Source: Streptomyces sp. LUP30 (GTDB lineage: Bacteria > Actinomycetota > Actinomycetes > Streptomycetales > Streptomycetaceae). From it: a stretch of 64,000 nt of DNA. The notes below the pieces were generated by a model that worked only from the letters and a program-made list of their open reading frames with translations, did no database searches and was not told the origin of the DNA. This document shows, in pieces, positions 8,248-16,723 of this stretch; position 1 is the stretch's first letter; every line of letters begins with the position of its first letter. The DNA is taken from contig NZ_MJAJ01000015.1 in assembly GCF_001746365.1 (NCBI RefSeq), positions 85,596-149,595 of the forward strand. The letters run 5' to 3'. Both the position numbers and the translations under genes were made by a program.

Positions 8248-8853
8248 ATGACCGATATCCGTGAGCCCTTCTCCGCACCCCACACGATTCCCGTGCTCGA
8301 CGGCCACGGCCTCAGGCTCCGCGCCTGGGACCCCGGGTCCGCGGCCGACGTGGAGGCATGGCTGCGCGGGCACCTCGACCCGGAGTTCAGGCGCTGGAAC
8401 ACGCCGCTGCGGACGATCGCCGACACCGCCGACGCCCGGGCCTCCCTGAAGAGCAAGAACGCGGACGCCGCCGCCGGGCACGCCCTGCCGTTCTGCGTCA
8501 CGGACACGGCGGACGGCGCGATCCTCGGGCAGATCTCCGTCAACATGATCGACCGTGTGCTGAGCTTCGCCCGGGTCGGCTACTGGGTCCTGCCGGAGGC
8601 GCGCGGCCGGCACGTCGCCACCGGCGCCCTGCTGCTCGCGGCGCGCTGGACGTTCGCCGAAGTCGGCCTGCACCGCCTGGAGTTGGGTCACGCGCTCGGT
8701 CACGGCGCCTCCTGCCGGATCGCCGAGCGCTGCGGGTTCCGCTACGAGGGGACCCTGCGCGGGGCGATGTGGGAGTCGGACCGCCGGGACGCCTTCCGCG
8801 ACGTCCATCTGCACGCCCGCCTGGCGACGGACCCGGAGCCGGAGTTCCCGTGA
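8248..8853 (+). CDS. GNAT family N-acetyltransferase (RimJ/RimL-like)
   Basis: 201 residues from the ATG 4 bp after the DUF35 stop. The Acetyltransf_3-type pattern is present: LRLRAWDPGSAADVEAWL near the start, VGYWVLPEARGRHVATGALLLAARW (acetyl-CoA pyrophosphate loop near R-GRHVATG), then LHRLELGHALGHGASCRIAERCGF and YEGTLRGAMW. It would transfer an acetyl group to an amine or protein N terminus. Spacing suggests cotranscription with DoxX-DUF35, though the function need not be linked. Confidence 0.88.
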   Translation: MTDIREPFSAPHTIPVLDGHGLRLRAWDPGSAADVEAWLRGHLDPEFRRWNTPLRTIADTADARASLKSKNADAAAGHALPFCVTDTADGAILGQISVNMIDRVLSFARVGYWVLPEARGRHVATGALLLAARWTFAEVGLHRLELGHALGHGASCRIAERCGFRYEGTLRGAMWESDRRDAFRDVHLHARLATDPEPEFP

Positions 8854-8904
8854 GGGCACGGTAATCGGCAGGCGGTGCACGCACCCCGCAGGCGACGATG
8901 GGGC

Positions 8905-9861
8905 ATGCGCCCTGACAGCCCTGACAGCCCTGACAGCCCTCGCGGCCCCGGCAGCCCACACGGTGTGGACGGCCCCGGCAACTGGCACCTCACCCATGAC
9001 CTCGACGCGTTCCTGGACCGCGCCGGGGAGTTCCTGGCCTCCCGGCCGGCCCTGCACACGGTCCCGTTGACCGTCGTCGACAGCCTGCGGCGCAGGGGAC
9101 CGCACGTGTACGGCGAGGAGGACCCCGTCTTCGGCGTACTGGACGGGCCCGGGTCGGGCGGCGGGGTTCGCGGGGTGTTCTTCCGCACGCCTCCGCACGG
9201 GATCTACCTCACGTCCCTGACGGAGGAGGAGGCCGACGCCCTCGCCGCGACACTGGCCGCCGCCGGCCACCGGTTCCCCGGCGTCTCCGCCGACCGCGAC
9301 ACCGCGGCCGCGTTCGCCCGGGCGTGGCAACGGCGGACGGGCTCCGAGTCCCGCGTGACGGTACGGCAACGCCTCTACCGGCTGGCGGAGTTGACACCGC
9401 CGGAGCCCGCCCCCGCGGGCCGCGCGCGGGTGGCATCCGCGGTCGATCGGGACCTGCTCGTCCGCTGGTACGGGGAGTTCTCGGCCCAGGTCGGCGCGCA
9501 CCCCGTCCAGGACGGCGGAGCCTGGGCCGACTCCCGTATCGCCTACGGCGGGATCACCCTGTGGGAGACGCCCGACGGCGCCCCCGTCGCGATGGCCGGC
9601 GCCACCCCGGAGGTGGCCGGCCAGATCAGGGTCGCGCCCGTCTACACCCCGGCCGAGCTGCGCGGCCGTGGCTACGCGGGCGCGGCCACGGCCGAGGTGA
9701 GCCGTGCGGCACGTGCCTCGGGCGCGGCGGAGGTCCTCCTCTTCACCGACCTGTCGAACCCGACGAGCAACGGCCTCTACCAACGGATCGGCTACCGCCC
9801 GGTGGCGGACTTCGCGGTGCACGAGTTCACAGGGCACCCGCGTGCCGCCGACCGGCCCTGA
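8905..9861 (+). CDS. GNAT family N-acetyltransferase, two-domain
   Basis: 318 residues from the ATG at 8905. Right after the start the DNA repeats the 9-mer CCTGACAGC, encoding DSPDSPDSP, a probable disordered tail. The N-terminal half is a divergent domain; the C-terminal half holds the acetyl-CoA site RGRGYAGAATAEVSRAARASG and the C-terminal FTDLSNPTSNGLYQRIGYR. Substrate unknown. It converges on the PNPOx-like gene, and a 7-bp stem overlaps its stop codon. Confidence 0.82.
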   Translation: MRPDSPDSPDSPRGPGSPHGVDGPGNWHLTHDLDAFLDRAGEFLASRPALHTVPLTVVDSLRRRGPHVYGEEDPVFGVLDGPGSGGGVRGVFFRTPPHGIYLTSLTEEEADALAATLAAAGHRFPGVSADRDTAAAFARAWQRRTGSESRVTVRQRLYRLAELTPPEPAPAGRARVASAVDRDLLVRWYGEFSAQVGAHPVQDGGAWADSRIAYGGITLWETPDGAPVAMAGATPEVAGQIRVAPVYTPAELRGRGYAGAATAEVSRAARASGAAEVLLFTDLSNPTSNGLYQRIGYRPVADFAVHEFTGHPRAADRP

Positions 9862-9875
9862 AAGGGCTCAGGGCC
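9854..9875. terminator. Short bidirectional hairpin between convergent genes
   Basis: GGCCCTG (9854-9860) pairs with CAGGGCC (9869-9875) across an 8-nt loop. It lies over both stop codons of the convergent GNAT and PNPOx-like genes. No T-tract follows, as is common in Streptomyces. Confidence 0.5.
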
Positions 9876-10533
9876 ACAGGAGGTCGGTGGTCCAGGAGCC
9901 GCCCGAGCGGTGGTAGCTCAGACGGGTGTGGCGGCGGGCGCCGTCGCCCTGGAAGAACTCCACCTCGTCCGGGCGCAGTCGGTACAGGGTCCAGGTGGGG
10001 GACTTCGCCGTCGGGTTCCGGCGGGCGTGCTCCCAGGCCGCCTCCGAGGCTTTCGCCAGCTCTTCCGGTGAGGCCAGGATCTCGCTCTGCCGGCCGGTCA
10101 GCGCGGCGGCCAGAGCGCCGGTCGAGCGGGCGTGCAGGTCGGCCTGCGCCTCCTCGGAGGGGGCGGACGCGACCGGACCCCGCACCCGGACCTGACGGCC
10201 GAGCACGGGCCAGTAGAAGGTGAGCGCCGCGTAGGGGCGGGCGGCGAGCTGGCGGCCCTTGCGGCTGGTGGCGTGGGACGCGAAGGACCAGCCGTCCGCG
10301 TCCGCGCCGTGCAGCATCACGATCCGGGCGTCGGGCAGGCCGTCCTCGCCGACGGTGGAGAGGGTCGTGGTGTGCGGCTCCCGCTCGCCCGCCGCGACCG
10401 CCCGCGCGAACCACTCGGTGAAGAGGGACAGCGGTTCGGCGGGCGCCGACGCCGGGTCGAAGGGCGGCAGTTCCGTCACCTCCGGGTCCCACACCCGCAG
10501 CGTCCTCAGGAGTTCATGCAGATCCTTGGCCAT
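9868..10533 (-). CDS. Pyridoxamine 5'-phosphate oxidase-like protein (PdxH family)
   Basis: 221 residues, the usual PdxH length. Features: TLSTVGEDGLPDARIVMLHG, the FMN-binding SRKGRQLAARPYAALTFYW, RQVRVRGPV, and the C-terminal YRLRPDEVEFFQGDG ... SWTTDLLWP. The reaction would be FMN- and O2-dependent oxidation of pyridoxine/pyridoxamine phosphate to PLP. The canonical C-terminal RLHDR motif is replaced by RRHTRLSY, so this may be a divergent paralogue rather than the main PdxH; the symbol is withheld. No operon partner. Confidence 0.75.
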   Translation of the reverse strand: MAKDLHELLRTLRVWDPEVTELPPFDPASAPAEPLSLFTEWFARAVAAGEREPHTTTLSTVGEDGLPDARIVMLHGADADGWSFASHATSRKGRQLAARPYAALTFYWPVLGRQVRVRGPVASAPSEEAQADLHARSTGALAAALTGRQSEILASPEELAKASEAAWEHARRNPTAKSPTWTLYRLRPDEVEFFQGDGARRHTRLSYHRSGGSWTTDLLWP

Positions 10534-10548
10534 GCACCGAGTATCCGG

Positions 10549-11544
10549 TCAGTGCCGGGCGAACTGGACCCGGGTCGGCTGCACCACGTTCGCCCGGACG
10601 GCGATCCCCTCGACCGTCAGCTGCTCACCGTAGATGTCGGTGAGCCTGATCGGGCTGCCGCAGCCGGCGCCGTGCTCGGAGAGGAAGTAGTTGTAGCCGG
10701 TGCGCGCCAGCCGGGTCCAGCCCGCACTCGTACGGACCTCCAGGCGGGCCAGCGGGTTGCGGTGGCCGATGGCCTGGATGCCGCACCAGTACTGGGACGA
10801 GCCGGTCTTGTAGCGGATCGAGATCGTGTCGGACGTGGCCGGGCTCAGCAGGCTCCACGTGATCGGGATCCGCCCCGTCACGAGCGGCGCGAGCTTGGCG
10901 AAGGCCTGCTGGCTGAGGTCGATCTGGCCGACCGCGCAGGGCGCCGGGCACTCGTTGGTGATCCGGACCGTCACGGACGCCCCGTTCGCCGCGCGCACGG
11001 ACACGTACGCCCCGCACGCCTCGGACGTGGCGTAGTCGGCGGTGTTCATCGCCGCGGTCATGACGTCGGAGGTCGGGCCGTAGGAGCAGGCGCCGTTGCC
11101 GTCGCCGATGTCGTAGGCGGTGGCGACGCCGGTGTAGGCGGTTCCGGGGCGGATGCGTCCGGACGACGACGCCGTCCCGGACGCCGAGCGGGCGGCGGGC
11201 GCGGCGGGCCTGGCCGCGGGCCGCGCGGACGGCGTGGCCGGGCGCGCGCCGGTCGGGCTCGGGCTGCCGGAGGCCTTCGAGGACTTCGGCGACGGCGACG
11301 ACGACGGGGAGGGGGAGGGGGACGCCGTCGTCCCCGGGTCCGCCGTGGGCGTCCCGTTCGCCGCGGCCCCGGCCGCCGGCTCGACCGCCCGTGCCCCGTC
11401 GTCGCCCCCGCCGCCGGGACGGAAGGCAACGACCAGTGACACCAGGAGCGTGACGGCGGCCACGGCCACCAGGGTGACGACGGGGACGCGACGGCCCGTG
11501 CGCCGGTCGGCGCGGCGGGAACGTCGGTGCGAGGAGGTTGCCAC
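10549..11544 (-). CDS. Secreted bacterial expansin (double-psi barrel plus CBM63-like domain)
   Basis: 331 residues from the GTG at 11544, which has AAGGA about 8 bp upstream; the frame continues further but without coding sense. An Arg-rich N terminus is followed by one membrane/signal segment (VVTLVAVAAVTLLVSLVVAF), a Ser/Pro/Ala-rich linker, a double-psi beta-barrel (GVATAYDIGDGNGACSYGP; VRITNECPAPCAVGQIDLS) and a C-terminal cellulose-binding-like domain (YWCGIQAIGHRNPLARLEV). Expansins loosen plant cell-wall polysaccharide without hydrolysis, consistent with a soil or plant-associated lifestyle. Confidence 0.85.
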   Translation of the reverse strand: MATSSHRRSRRADRRTGRRVPVVTLVAVAAVTLLVSLVVAFRPGGGGDDGARAVEPAAGAAANGTPTADPGTTASPSPSPSSSPSPKSSKASGSPSPTGARPATPSARPAARPAAPAARSASGTASSSGRIRPGTAYTGVATAYDIGDGNGACSYGPTSDVMTAAMNTADYATSEACGAYVSVRAANGASVTVRITNECPAPCAVGQIDLSQQAFAKLAPLVTGRIPITWSLLSPATSDTISIRYKTGSSQYWCGIQAIGHRNPLARLEVRTSAGWTRLARTGYNYFLSEHGAGCGSPIRLTDIYGEQLTVEGIAVRANVVQPTRVQFARH

Positions 11545-11815
11545 GGAGGGATCCTTACGCGAGTCGGTGGAGCACGTCCGACAGATGGCTTCGCAGAAGC
11601 GGCACCTGCCGACTCCCAGTGGGCGCCGGACGCGGAAAGGTTGCCGTCCGTCTTCTGCCGTCCACCGCGGGACCGCCGACGGCCGCCGCACGGCCTTCCT
11701 GCGGTCACCCGGGCGCGGCACGATCGCCGTCATGACGATCACCGGTGGCACGGGGACCGACGAGGCCACACCCGTCCGCCACGACTCGCGCCGACCCGCG
11801 CCCCTTCCGAAAGCC

Positions 11816-12988
11816 TCACCCGCGGCCCAGCACCACCGTCCCCGAGGAGCAGAACCAGCCGCCGGTCGCTGAGGCCACCGCGTGGCGGGGGAGGCCTCCG
11901 GCGGGGCCCCGTACCTGCCGGGCTCCTGCTTCGCCCCTCAGTTGCCGTACCGCTTCGACCAGGAGGAACAGGCCTCGCATCCCGGGGTGTTGAGCCGACA
12001 GTCCGCCTCCGTCCGTGTTGACGGGGAGCTCTCCTCCCGTCACCTGGAGCCGGCCCTTCTCCACGAACGGTCCGCCCTCGCCCTTGGCGCAGAAGCCCAG
12101 GTCTTCGAGGGTCACCAGCGTCATGTACGTGAACGCGTCGTAGATCTCGGCGAAGTCCATCTCGTCCGGGCGCAGTCCCGCCCGTTCGAAGGCCAGACGG
12201 CCGCTCGTCGCCGCGGGGGAGACCGTGAAGTCGTCCCACTCGGACATCGAGGCGTGCGAGACGTGCTCCCCGGTCCCGAGGATCCACACCGGCGCCGTGC
12301 GGCAGTCGCGTACGTACTCCTCGGCCGCCAGCAGGACCGCCGCCCCGCCGTCCGAGCGCAGACAGCAGTGCAGTTTCGTGAACGGGTCGGCGATCATCGG
12401 GCCCGACAGGACGTCGTCGACCGTGATCGGGTCGCGGAACATCGCCTCGGGGTTCAGCGCCGCGTTCGCCCGCGCCTGCACCGCGACCTGCGCCAACTGC
12501 TCGATCGTCGTGCCGTGCCGGTGCATGTGGCGGCGGGCGGCCATCGCGTACTTGGCGATCAGGGTGTGGCCGTAGGGGGCCTCGAACTGGAGCGGGCCGC
12601 GTGCGCCGAAGGCGAAGGTGCCGCTGCGGCGGCCCGCCCTGATGTCGGCGCGGGGCGTCGAGCCGTACGCCAGCAGGACGGCGTTCGCGTGCCCGGCGGC
12701 GATCGCGTCGGCCGCGTGCGCCGCCATGACCTCCCAGGTCGCGCCGCCCACCGAGGTGGAGTCGACCCAGGTCGGGCGCAGGCCCAGATAGTCGGCCAGT
12801 TCGACCGGGGCGAGCGTGCCGAGGCCGGCGGAGCCGAAGCCGTCCACCGTCTCCCGCCCCAGTCCGGCGTCCGCCAGCGCCCGGCGGGCCGCCTGGGCGT
12901 GCAGGGCGTAGGGGGTCGCGTCGTCCACCCGGCCGCAGTCGGAGAGTGCGACGCCGACGACGGCCACGTTTCGGGTCCCGGCTGTCAT
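11816..12988 (-). CDS. Thiolase-like lipid-transfer protein (Ltp/SCP-x type), probable non-thiolytic
   Basis: 390 residues. Thiolase fold motifs: VAVVGVALSDCG start, DGFGSAGLGTL, the nucleophile region DSTSVGGATWEVMAAHAADAI, EIYDAFTYMTLVTLEDLGFC, and NTDGGGLSAQHPG. No cysteine is present where thiolases carry the nucleophile (VGGATWEV). This is also true of Ltp2-type retro-aldolases, which cleave beta-hydroxyacyl-CoA with DUF35 partners. The start at 12988 removes an unconserved extension. It is divergent from the acyl-CoA dehydrogenase and shares the 13033-13047 operator. The C-terminal ~20 residues (VASATGGWFCSSGT) are typical of the family. Confidence 0.85.
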   Translation of the reverse strand: MTAGTRNVAVVGVALSDCGRVDDATPYALHAQAARRALADAGLGRETVDGFGSAGLGTLAPVELADYLGLRPTWVDSTSVGGATWEVMAAHAADAIAAGHANAVLLAYGSTPRADIRAGRRSGTFAFGARGPLQFEAPYGHTLIAKYAMAARRHMHRHGTTIEQLAQVAVQARANAALNPEAMFRDPITVDDVLSGPMIADPFTKLHCCLRSDGGAAVLLAAEEYVRDCRTAPVWILGTGEHVSHASMSEWDDFTVSPAATSGRLAFERAGLRPDEMDFAEIYDAFTYMTLVTLEDLGFCAKGEGGPFVEKGRLQVTGGELPVNTDGGGLSAQHPGMRGLFLLVEAVRQLRGEAGARQVRGPAGGLPRHAVASATGGWFCSSGTVVLGRG

Positions 12989-13032
12989 GAGAGGCCACCT
13001 TCCTCTGTGCATCTCGTTCCCGGGCTCCTAAT

Positions 13033-13047
13033 ATGACGGACCGTCAG
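13033..13047. promoter_or_regulatory. TetR-type operator, one mismatch (site 5)
   Basis: ATGAC GGACC GTCAG: the outer C is changed to A, but the TGAC-N5-GTCA core is intact. It lies in the divergent gap between the thiolase-like gene and the acyl-CoA dehydrogenase gene, 20 bp before the latter's start. Confidence 0.7.
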
Positions 13048-13067
13048 ATCAGGAGGAAGGGGCGGCC

Positions 13068-14300
13068 ATGGACCCCGGCTTCACCGCCGAACAGGACGAG
13101 ATCCGCCGCACACTGCGGGAACTGCTCCACAAACGCTGCGGCCCCGAGGAACTGCGCGCCGCCCTCAACACCCCCGCCGGACACGACCCCGCCCTGTGGG
13201 CCGCCCTCGCCGAACAGCTCGGGCTGCCCGGCCTCGCGCTCCCGGAGCGCTACGGCGGCGTCGGCTGCCCGCGCACCGACCTCGCGCTCGCCGCCGAGGA
13301 GACCGGCCGGGTCCTCGCCCCCACCCCGCTGCTCGCGACCTCCGTCCTCTCCGCGCCCCTGGTCCTCGCGCTCGGCTCCGACGCCCAGCGCGCCCGGCTG
13401 CTCCCGCCGATCACCGACGGCGCCCTGACCGCCGCCCTCGCCGTGCCCGCACCGGCCCTCGCCGCCGCCCTCGCCCTGACCGGTCCGGGCGGTGGCGACT
13501 GGGCCGGCGGGGGCCGCGCGGGGGGCGTGCAGGCCCGGCCGGCCGACGGCGGCTGGCGGCTGTACGGGGAGGCCGCGCAGGTGCTCGACGGACACAGCGC
13601 CGGGCTGCTGCTGGTCGCCGCGCACACCGGCGGGTTCGTACGGTCGCGGACCCTGCTGTTCCTGGTGGCGGGGGACGCCGCCGGGGTCGTCCGGACCCGG
13701 CAGACCGCTCTCGACGCGACCAGACCGCAGGCGCGCGTCCAGTTGCGCGACGTGGAGGCCGAACTGCTGGGCGACGAGGCGGCGGACGTCCCGCGCGCCC
13801 TGGCCGGCGCCGGTGACTTCGCCGCCGCGTTCCTGGCCTGCGAGGCCGTCGGGGCCGCAGGCCGGGTGTTGGAGCGGACCGTCGAGTACCTCGGGCAGCG
13901 GGTGCAGTTCGGGCGGCCGATCGGCTCGTTCCAGGCGGTGCAGCACCGGCTGGCGGATGTGTACGTGCAGATCCAGGCGGCCCGGTCCGCCGCCTACTAC
14001 GCCGCTTGGGCGACCGGCCGGACGAAGGACGTCACGAAGGACGTCACGGAGGACGCCACGGACGACGTCACGCAGGACGTCGGCGGGCTCGCGCTCGCCC
14101 AGGCCCTGGAGGCGCTGCGCCTCGCCGCCTCCGAAGGCGTCCAGCTGCACGGCGGGATCGGTTTCACCTGGGAGCACGAGGCGCACCTGTACTTCAAGCG
14201 GGCCGCCGGCGACGAGCTGCTGTTCGGACCGGTGCACCGGCTGCGCGCCCACGCCGCCGAGCGGGCCGCTCTGTTCACACGGACGGAGGTGACGGTGTGA
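13068..14300 (+). CDS. Acyl-CoA dehydrogenase family protein with DVT-repeat insert
   Basis: 410 residues with a strong AGGAGG site. Domains: N-terminal helical (residues 1-110; TAEQDEIRRTLRELL), a middle barrel, and a C-terminal helical domain with RVQFGRPIGSFQAVQHRLAD and LHGGIGFTWEHEAHLYFKRA. FAD-dependent alpha,beta-dehydrogenation of an acyl-CoA is expected; this subgroup (FadE-like, related to those in sterol and cyclic-acid catabolism) often forms heterotetramers. Odd feature: around residues 322-340 a repeated KDVTKDVTEDATDDVTQDV insert, from tandem GACGTCACG-like units, sits in the loop before the last helices. Coupled to the next gene by a GTGA overlap. Confidence 0.9.
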   Translation: MDPGFTAEQDEIRRTLRELLHKRCGPEELRAALNTPAGHDPALWAALAEQLGLPGLALPERYGGVGCPRTDLALAAEETGRVLAPTPLLATSVLSAPLVLALGSDAQRARLLPPITDGALTAALAVPAPALAAALALTGPGGGDWAGGGRAGGVQARPADGGWRLYGEAAQVLDGHSAGLLLVAAHTGGFVRSRTLLFLVAGDAAGVVRTRQTALDATRPQARVQLRDVEAELLGDEAADVPRALAGAGDFAAAFLACEAVGAAGRVLERTVEYLGQRVQFGRPIGSFQAVQHRLADVYVQIQAARSAAYYAAWATGRTKDVTKDVTEDATDDVTQDVGGLALAQALEALRLAASEGVQLHGGIGFTWEHEAHLYFKRAAGDELLFGPVHRLRAHAAERAALFTRTEVTV

Positions 14301-14785
14301 TCGGTGTCTGGCTGGTGCAGAAGGCGTCCTCGACGCGTGCCTTCGCGAAGGTCGCCCCTCATGTGATCCCGGCGCTCGACCGGGCCGTCCACCGGATCAC
14401 CCGGGGGAAGGTGCTGCTCAGCGCCCAGATGCTGCCGGGGGTGATCCTCACCGCGACCGGTGCGAGGAGCGGCGCGCCGCGCCGGACGCCGCTGGCGTGC
14501 ATGCCCGAGCCCGCCGGCCGGGGCTGGATCCTCGTCGGCTCCAACTTCGGCCGCACCGGACACCCCGCCTGGACCGCCAACCTCCTCGCCCACCCGGACG
14601 CGGAGATCAGCTGGAAGGGCGCCGACGTCCCGGTGACCGCACGGCTGCTGGCCGGAGAGGAGCGGGCGGCGGTGTGGGAGCGGCTGCTGGCCTTCTGGCC
14701 GCCGTACGCGACCTACCAGGCGCGGGTGGACCGCGAGATCCGGGTCTTCCGTCTCACGCCGAGGGTCCCCGATCGCCCCGTCTGA
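14297..14785 (+). CDS. F420-dependent nitroreductase/quinone reductase family protein (Ddn-like)
   Basis: 162 residues from the GTG overlapping the dehydrogenase stop (GTGA). Ddn/FDOR-A signature: ILTATGARSGAPRRTPLACM, GWILVGSNFGRTGHPAWTANLLAHPDAEI, then YQARVDREIRVFRLTP. Members use reduced F420 to reduce quinones, enones or nitro compounds, as in the Mycobacterium deazaflavin-dependent nitroreductase. Coupling to the acyl-CoA dehydrogenase suggests a role as an enone/quinone reductase or electron acceptor in the same pathway. fbiC, needed for F420, lies at 42278-44893. Confidence 0.88.
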   Translation: MIGVWLVQKASSTRAFAKVAPHVIPALDRAVHRITRGKVLLSAQMLPGVILTATGARSGAPRRTPLACMPEPAGRGWILVGSNFGRTGHPAWTANLLAHPDAEISWKGADVPVTARLLAGEERAAVWERLLAFWPPYATYQARVDREIRVFRLTPRVPDRPV

Positions 14786-14799
14786 TCCCGCCGCACGCT

Positions 14800-15441
14800 C
14801 TAGAACGCCTGCTGGATCAGCAGAAACGCCCCGATGCCCAGCATCGCCGCGCCCGAGGTGCGGGTCACCGCGCGGGCCGCCGCCGGGCGGGCGCCCAGCA
14901 GCCTGCGGGCCAGGACGCCCACCGCCACGTACACGGCGGCGCAGCACGCCATGTGCAGCAGGCCGAGGACGGCCGTCTGGGCGGCGACCGGGAGGTGACC
15001 GCCCGCGGCCCCCGCCCTGTCCCCCGTGGTGAGGAACTGCGGCAGCACCGAGAGGTAGAGCAGCAGGCCCTTGGGGTTCAGTCCGCTGATCGTGGCCCCG
15101 CGCAGGAACACCCGCGCCCCGCTCGTCCCGTCCGGGTGGACCGTCTCCCCGGCCTGCGGTGTTCCCGGCCGCCGCAGCACTCCCCACCCCAACCACACCA
15201 GGTAGGCCGCGCCCGCCGCCGTCAGCCCGGTGAGCAGTGCGGGCGAGCCCGCGACCAGGACCGCCAGGCCCGCCGTCGCCAGCGCGGTGTGCAGGGCGTA
15301 GCCGCTCACCAGGCCGCTCACCGCGGCGCCGACCGAGCGGCCGCGCAGCCCGGCCGAGATCACGTACGCCCAGTCGGCGCCCGGCACGCAGACCAGCAGC
15401 AGGTCGACGGCGAGGAAAGAAATCAGCGTTCCCGAGTCCAT
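14800..15441 (-). CDS. LysE/RhtB family amino-acid exporter
   Basis: 213 residues from the ATG at 15441. About six membrane segments, with the family signature LLLVCVPGADWAYVISAGLRGR near residues 13-34 and ISGLNPKGLLLYLSVLPQF in the middle. LysE-type proteins export amino acids or homoserine lactones by proton antiport. It is divergently transcribed from an Lrp/AsnC regulator 82 bp away, the usual arrangement in which the regulator senses the exported amino acid. Confidence 0.9.
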   Translation of the reverse strand: MDSGTLISFLAVDLLLVCVPGADWAYVISAGLRGRSVGAAVSGLVSGYALHTALATAGLAVLVAGSPALLTGLTAAGAAYLVWLGWGVLRRPGTPQAGETVHPDGTSGARVFLRGATISGLNPKGLLLYLSVLPQFLTTGDRAGAAGGHLPVAAQTAVLGLLHMACCAAVYVAVGVLARRLLGARPAAARAVTRTSGAAMLGIGAFLLIQQAF

Positions 15442-15523
15442 GAGGGGGACATTAGGCGCGATGCGGTCGAAAGTGTTCCCGATGTTTTCATGGAACACGG
15501 TGATATGAGGGAAGATCTGCCTC

Positions 15524-15976
15524 ATGGACGACGTCGACCGGAAGATTCTTGCCGAGCTGCAGCAGGACGGGCGGCTGACGGTGACCGAGCTGGCCACGCG
15601 GGTGCGGCTGAGCGTCTCGCCGTGCCACCGGCGGCTGCGGGAGCTGGAGCGGTCCGGGGCGATCAGCGGCTACCGCGCGATGGTGGAGCCGGCCGCCGTC
15701 GGCCTGACCTTCGAGGCGCTGGTCTTCGTCTCCATGCGGCAGGAGGACCGGGACACGGTCGCCGAGTTCGAGCGGGCGGTGGGCGAGGTGGAGCACGTGC
15801 TGGACGCGCAGCGTCTGTTCGGGGAGCCCGACTACCTGCTGCGGGTGGCCACCGCCGACCTCGCGGCCTTCCAGCGGCTGTACGACGAGCGGCTCGCCAC
15901 CCTGCCGGGCGTGCAGCGGCTGACGTCGACGCTGGTCATGAAGCACGTGGTGAAGGACCGGGCGCTGCCCGCATAG
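15524..15976 (+). CDS. Lrp/AsnC family transcriptional regulator
   Basis: 150 residues: winged helix (DDVDRKILAELQQDG; LTVTELATRVRLSVSPCHRRLRELE) and a C-terminal RAM ligand domain (ISGYRAMVEPAAVGL ... VEHVLDAQRLFGEPDYLLRV). Likely a local amino-acid-responsive regulator of the divergent LysE exporter. The C terminus converges on the TetR gene with a hairpin between them. Confidence 0.92.
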   Translation: MDDVDRKILAELQQDGRLTVTELATRVRLSVSPCHRRLRELERSGAISGYRAMVEPAAVGLTFEALVFVSMRQEDRDTVAEFERAVGEVEHVLDAQRLFGEPDYLLRVATADLAAFQRLYDERLATLPGVQRLTSTLVMKHVVKDRALPA

Positions 15977-15981
15977 CGCGG

Positions 15982-16026
15982 CAGGCGGCGGCCCGACCGG
16001 ACGAAGCACCGGTGAACCGCCGCCTG
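15982..16026. terminator. Hairpin between convergent lrp-like and tetR genes
   Basis: CAGGCGGCGG (15982-15991) pairs with CCGCCGCCTG (16017-16026). The 25-nt loop itself can fold (ACCGG/CCGGT). It lies a few bases after the Lrp stop and would serve both convergent genes. Confidence 0.6.
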
Positions 16027-16075
16027 GCAGACAGGACTTGATCGTAAGAGTGGTGCGCCCTCGCAGGCTTCGCCG

Positions 16076-16723
16076 CTACTTCGTCGGCTTCTTCCCGGTG
16101 ATGCCCAGGTGCACCAGCAGCGCCAGGTTCGGCTTGAGCTCAGCCTGCTTGACGCCCCACGTCTGGAAGCCCTTCTGATGCGAGGCGACGGCCGCGAGCA
16201 TCGCGACCAGCGCGCCGGCGACCGCCGCCGGGTTCACGTCCTTGTCGACCTTGCCCTTGGACTGCAACTCCGCGACCGCGTCCGAGAGGGAGTTGTTCAC
16301 CGAGTTGAGGATCTTCATGCGGAGTTTGTAGAAGCGTTTGTCGCCTTCGGCCGCGCCCAGGTCGACCACGCGCAGGATCGCGTCGTTCTTCCGCCAGAAC
16401 TCCAGGAAGCCGTCCACGAGTTCCTGCGCGGTCTGCCAGCCCGCCTTGCCGACCCAGGAGCGGCCGGCGACCAGCTCGGTCAACTCGGCTCCCTCCGCGG
16501 CCATTTGTTCGGCGATCTCCAGGACGGCGCCCTCGACGTCCGGGAAGTACTGGTAGAAGGTCGCGGGCGAAGTGCCCGCCTTCCGGGCGACATCGATGAC
16601 CTTGACGTCCCGGTAGGGAGAGGAGCTGAGCATCTCGCTGAGGCAGTCGAGCAGCTTCTGCCGCGTCGCCTGCCCGCGCCGACCGGCCACGCGGCCGTCG
16701 ACGGTACGCACTTGTCCTGTCAT
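16076..16723 (-). CDS. TetR family transcriptional regulator, candidate master repressor of the CTGAC-N5-GTCAG regulon
   Basis: 215 residues. The N-terminal HTH runs over about residues 18-62 (GQATRQKLLDCLSEML; VKVIDVARKAGTSPATFYQYF), followed by an all-helical ligand domain with a Lys-rich end. It is the only TetR gene in the window, and a one-mismatch copy of the palindrome covers its own start codon (16717-16731), a usual sign of autoregulation. It lies two genes upstream of afsK. From memory, its S. avermitilis positional counterpart (SAV3818) was reported to stimulate antibiotic production; not verified here. Ligand unknown; acyl-CoA thioesters are a reasonable guess. Confidence 0.9.
   Translation of the reverse strand: MTGQVRTVDGRVAGRRGQATRQKLLDCLSEMLSSSPYRDVKVIDVARKAGTSPATFYQYFPDVEGAVLEIAEQMAAEGAELTELVAGRSWVGKAGWQTAQELVDGFLEFWRKNDAILRVVDLGAAEGDKRFYKLRMKILNSVNNSLSDAVAELQSKGKVDKDVNPAAVAGALVAMLAAVASHQKGFQTWGVKQAELKPNLALLVHLGITGKKPTK

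Noticed and set aside
8740..8860. Possible CRISPR or other phage-defence signals anywhere in the window
   Set aside because: No regularly spaced palindromic repeats with unique spacers and no Cas, restriction or abortive-infection motifs were seen; the short tandem repeats present are minisatellites or coding repeats.
8926..8940. Repeated CTGACAG units
   Set aside because: They are direct, not inverted, repeats encoding DSPDSP in an acetyltransferase; not operators.
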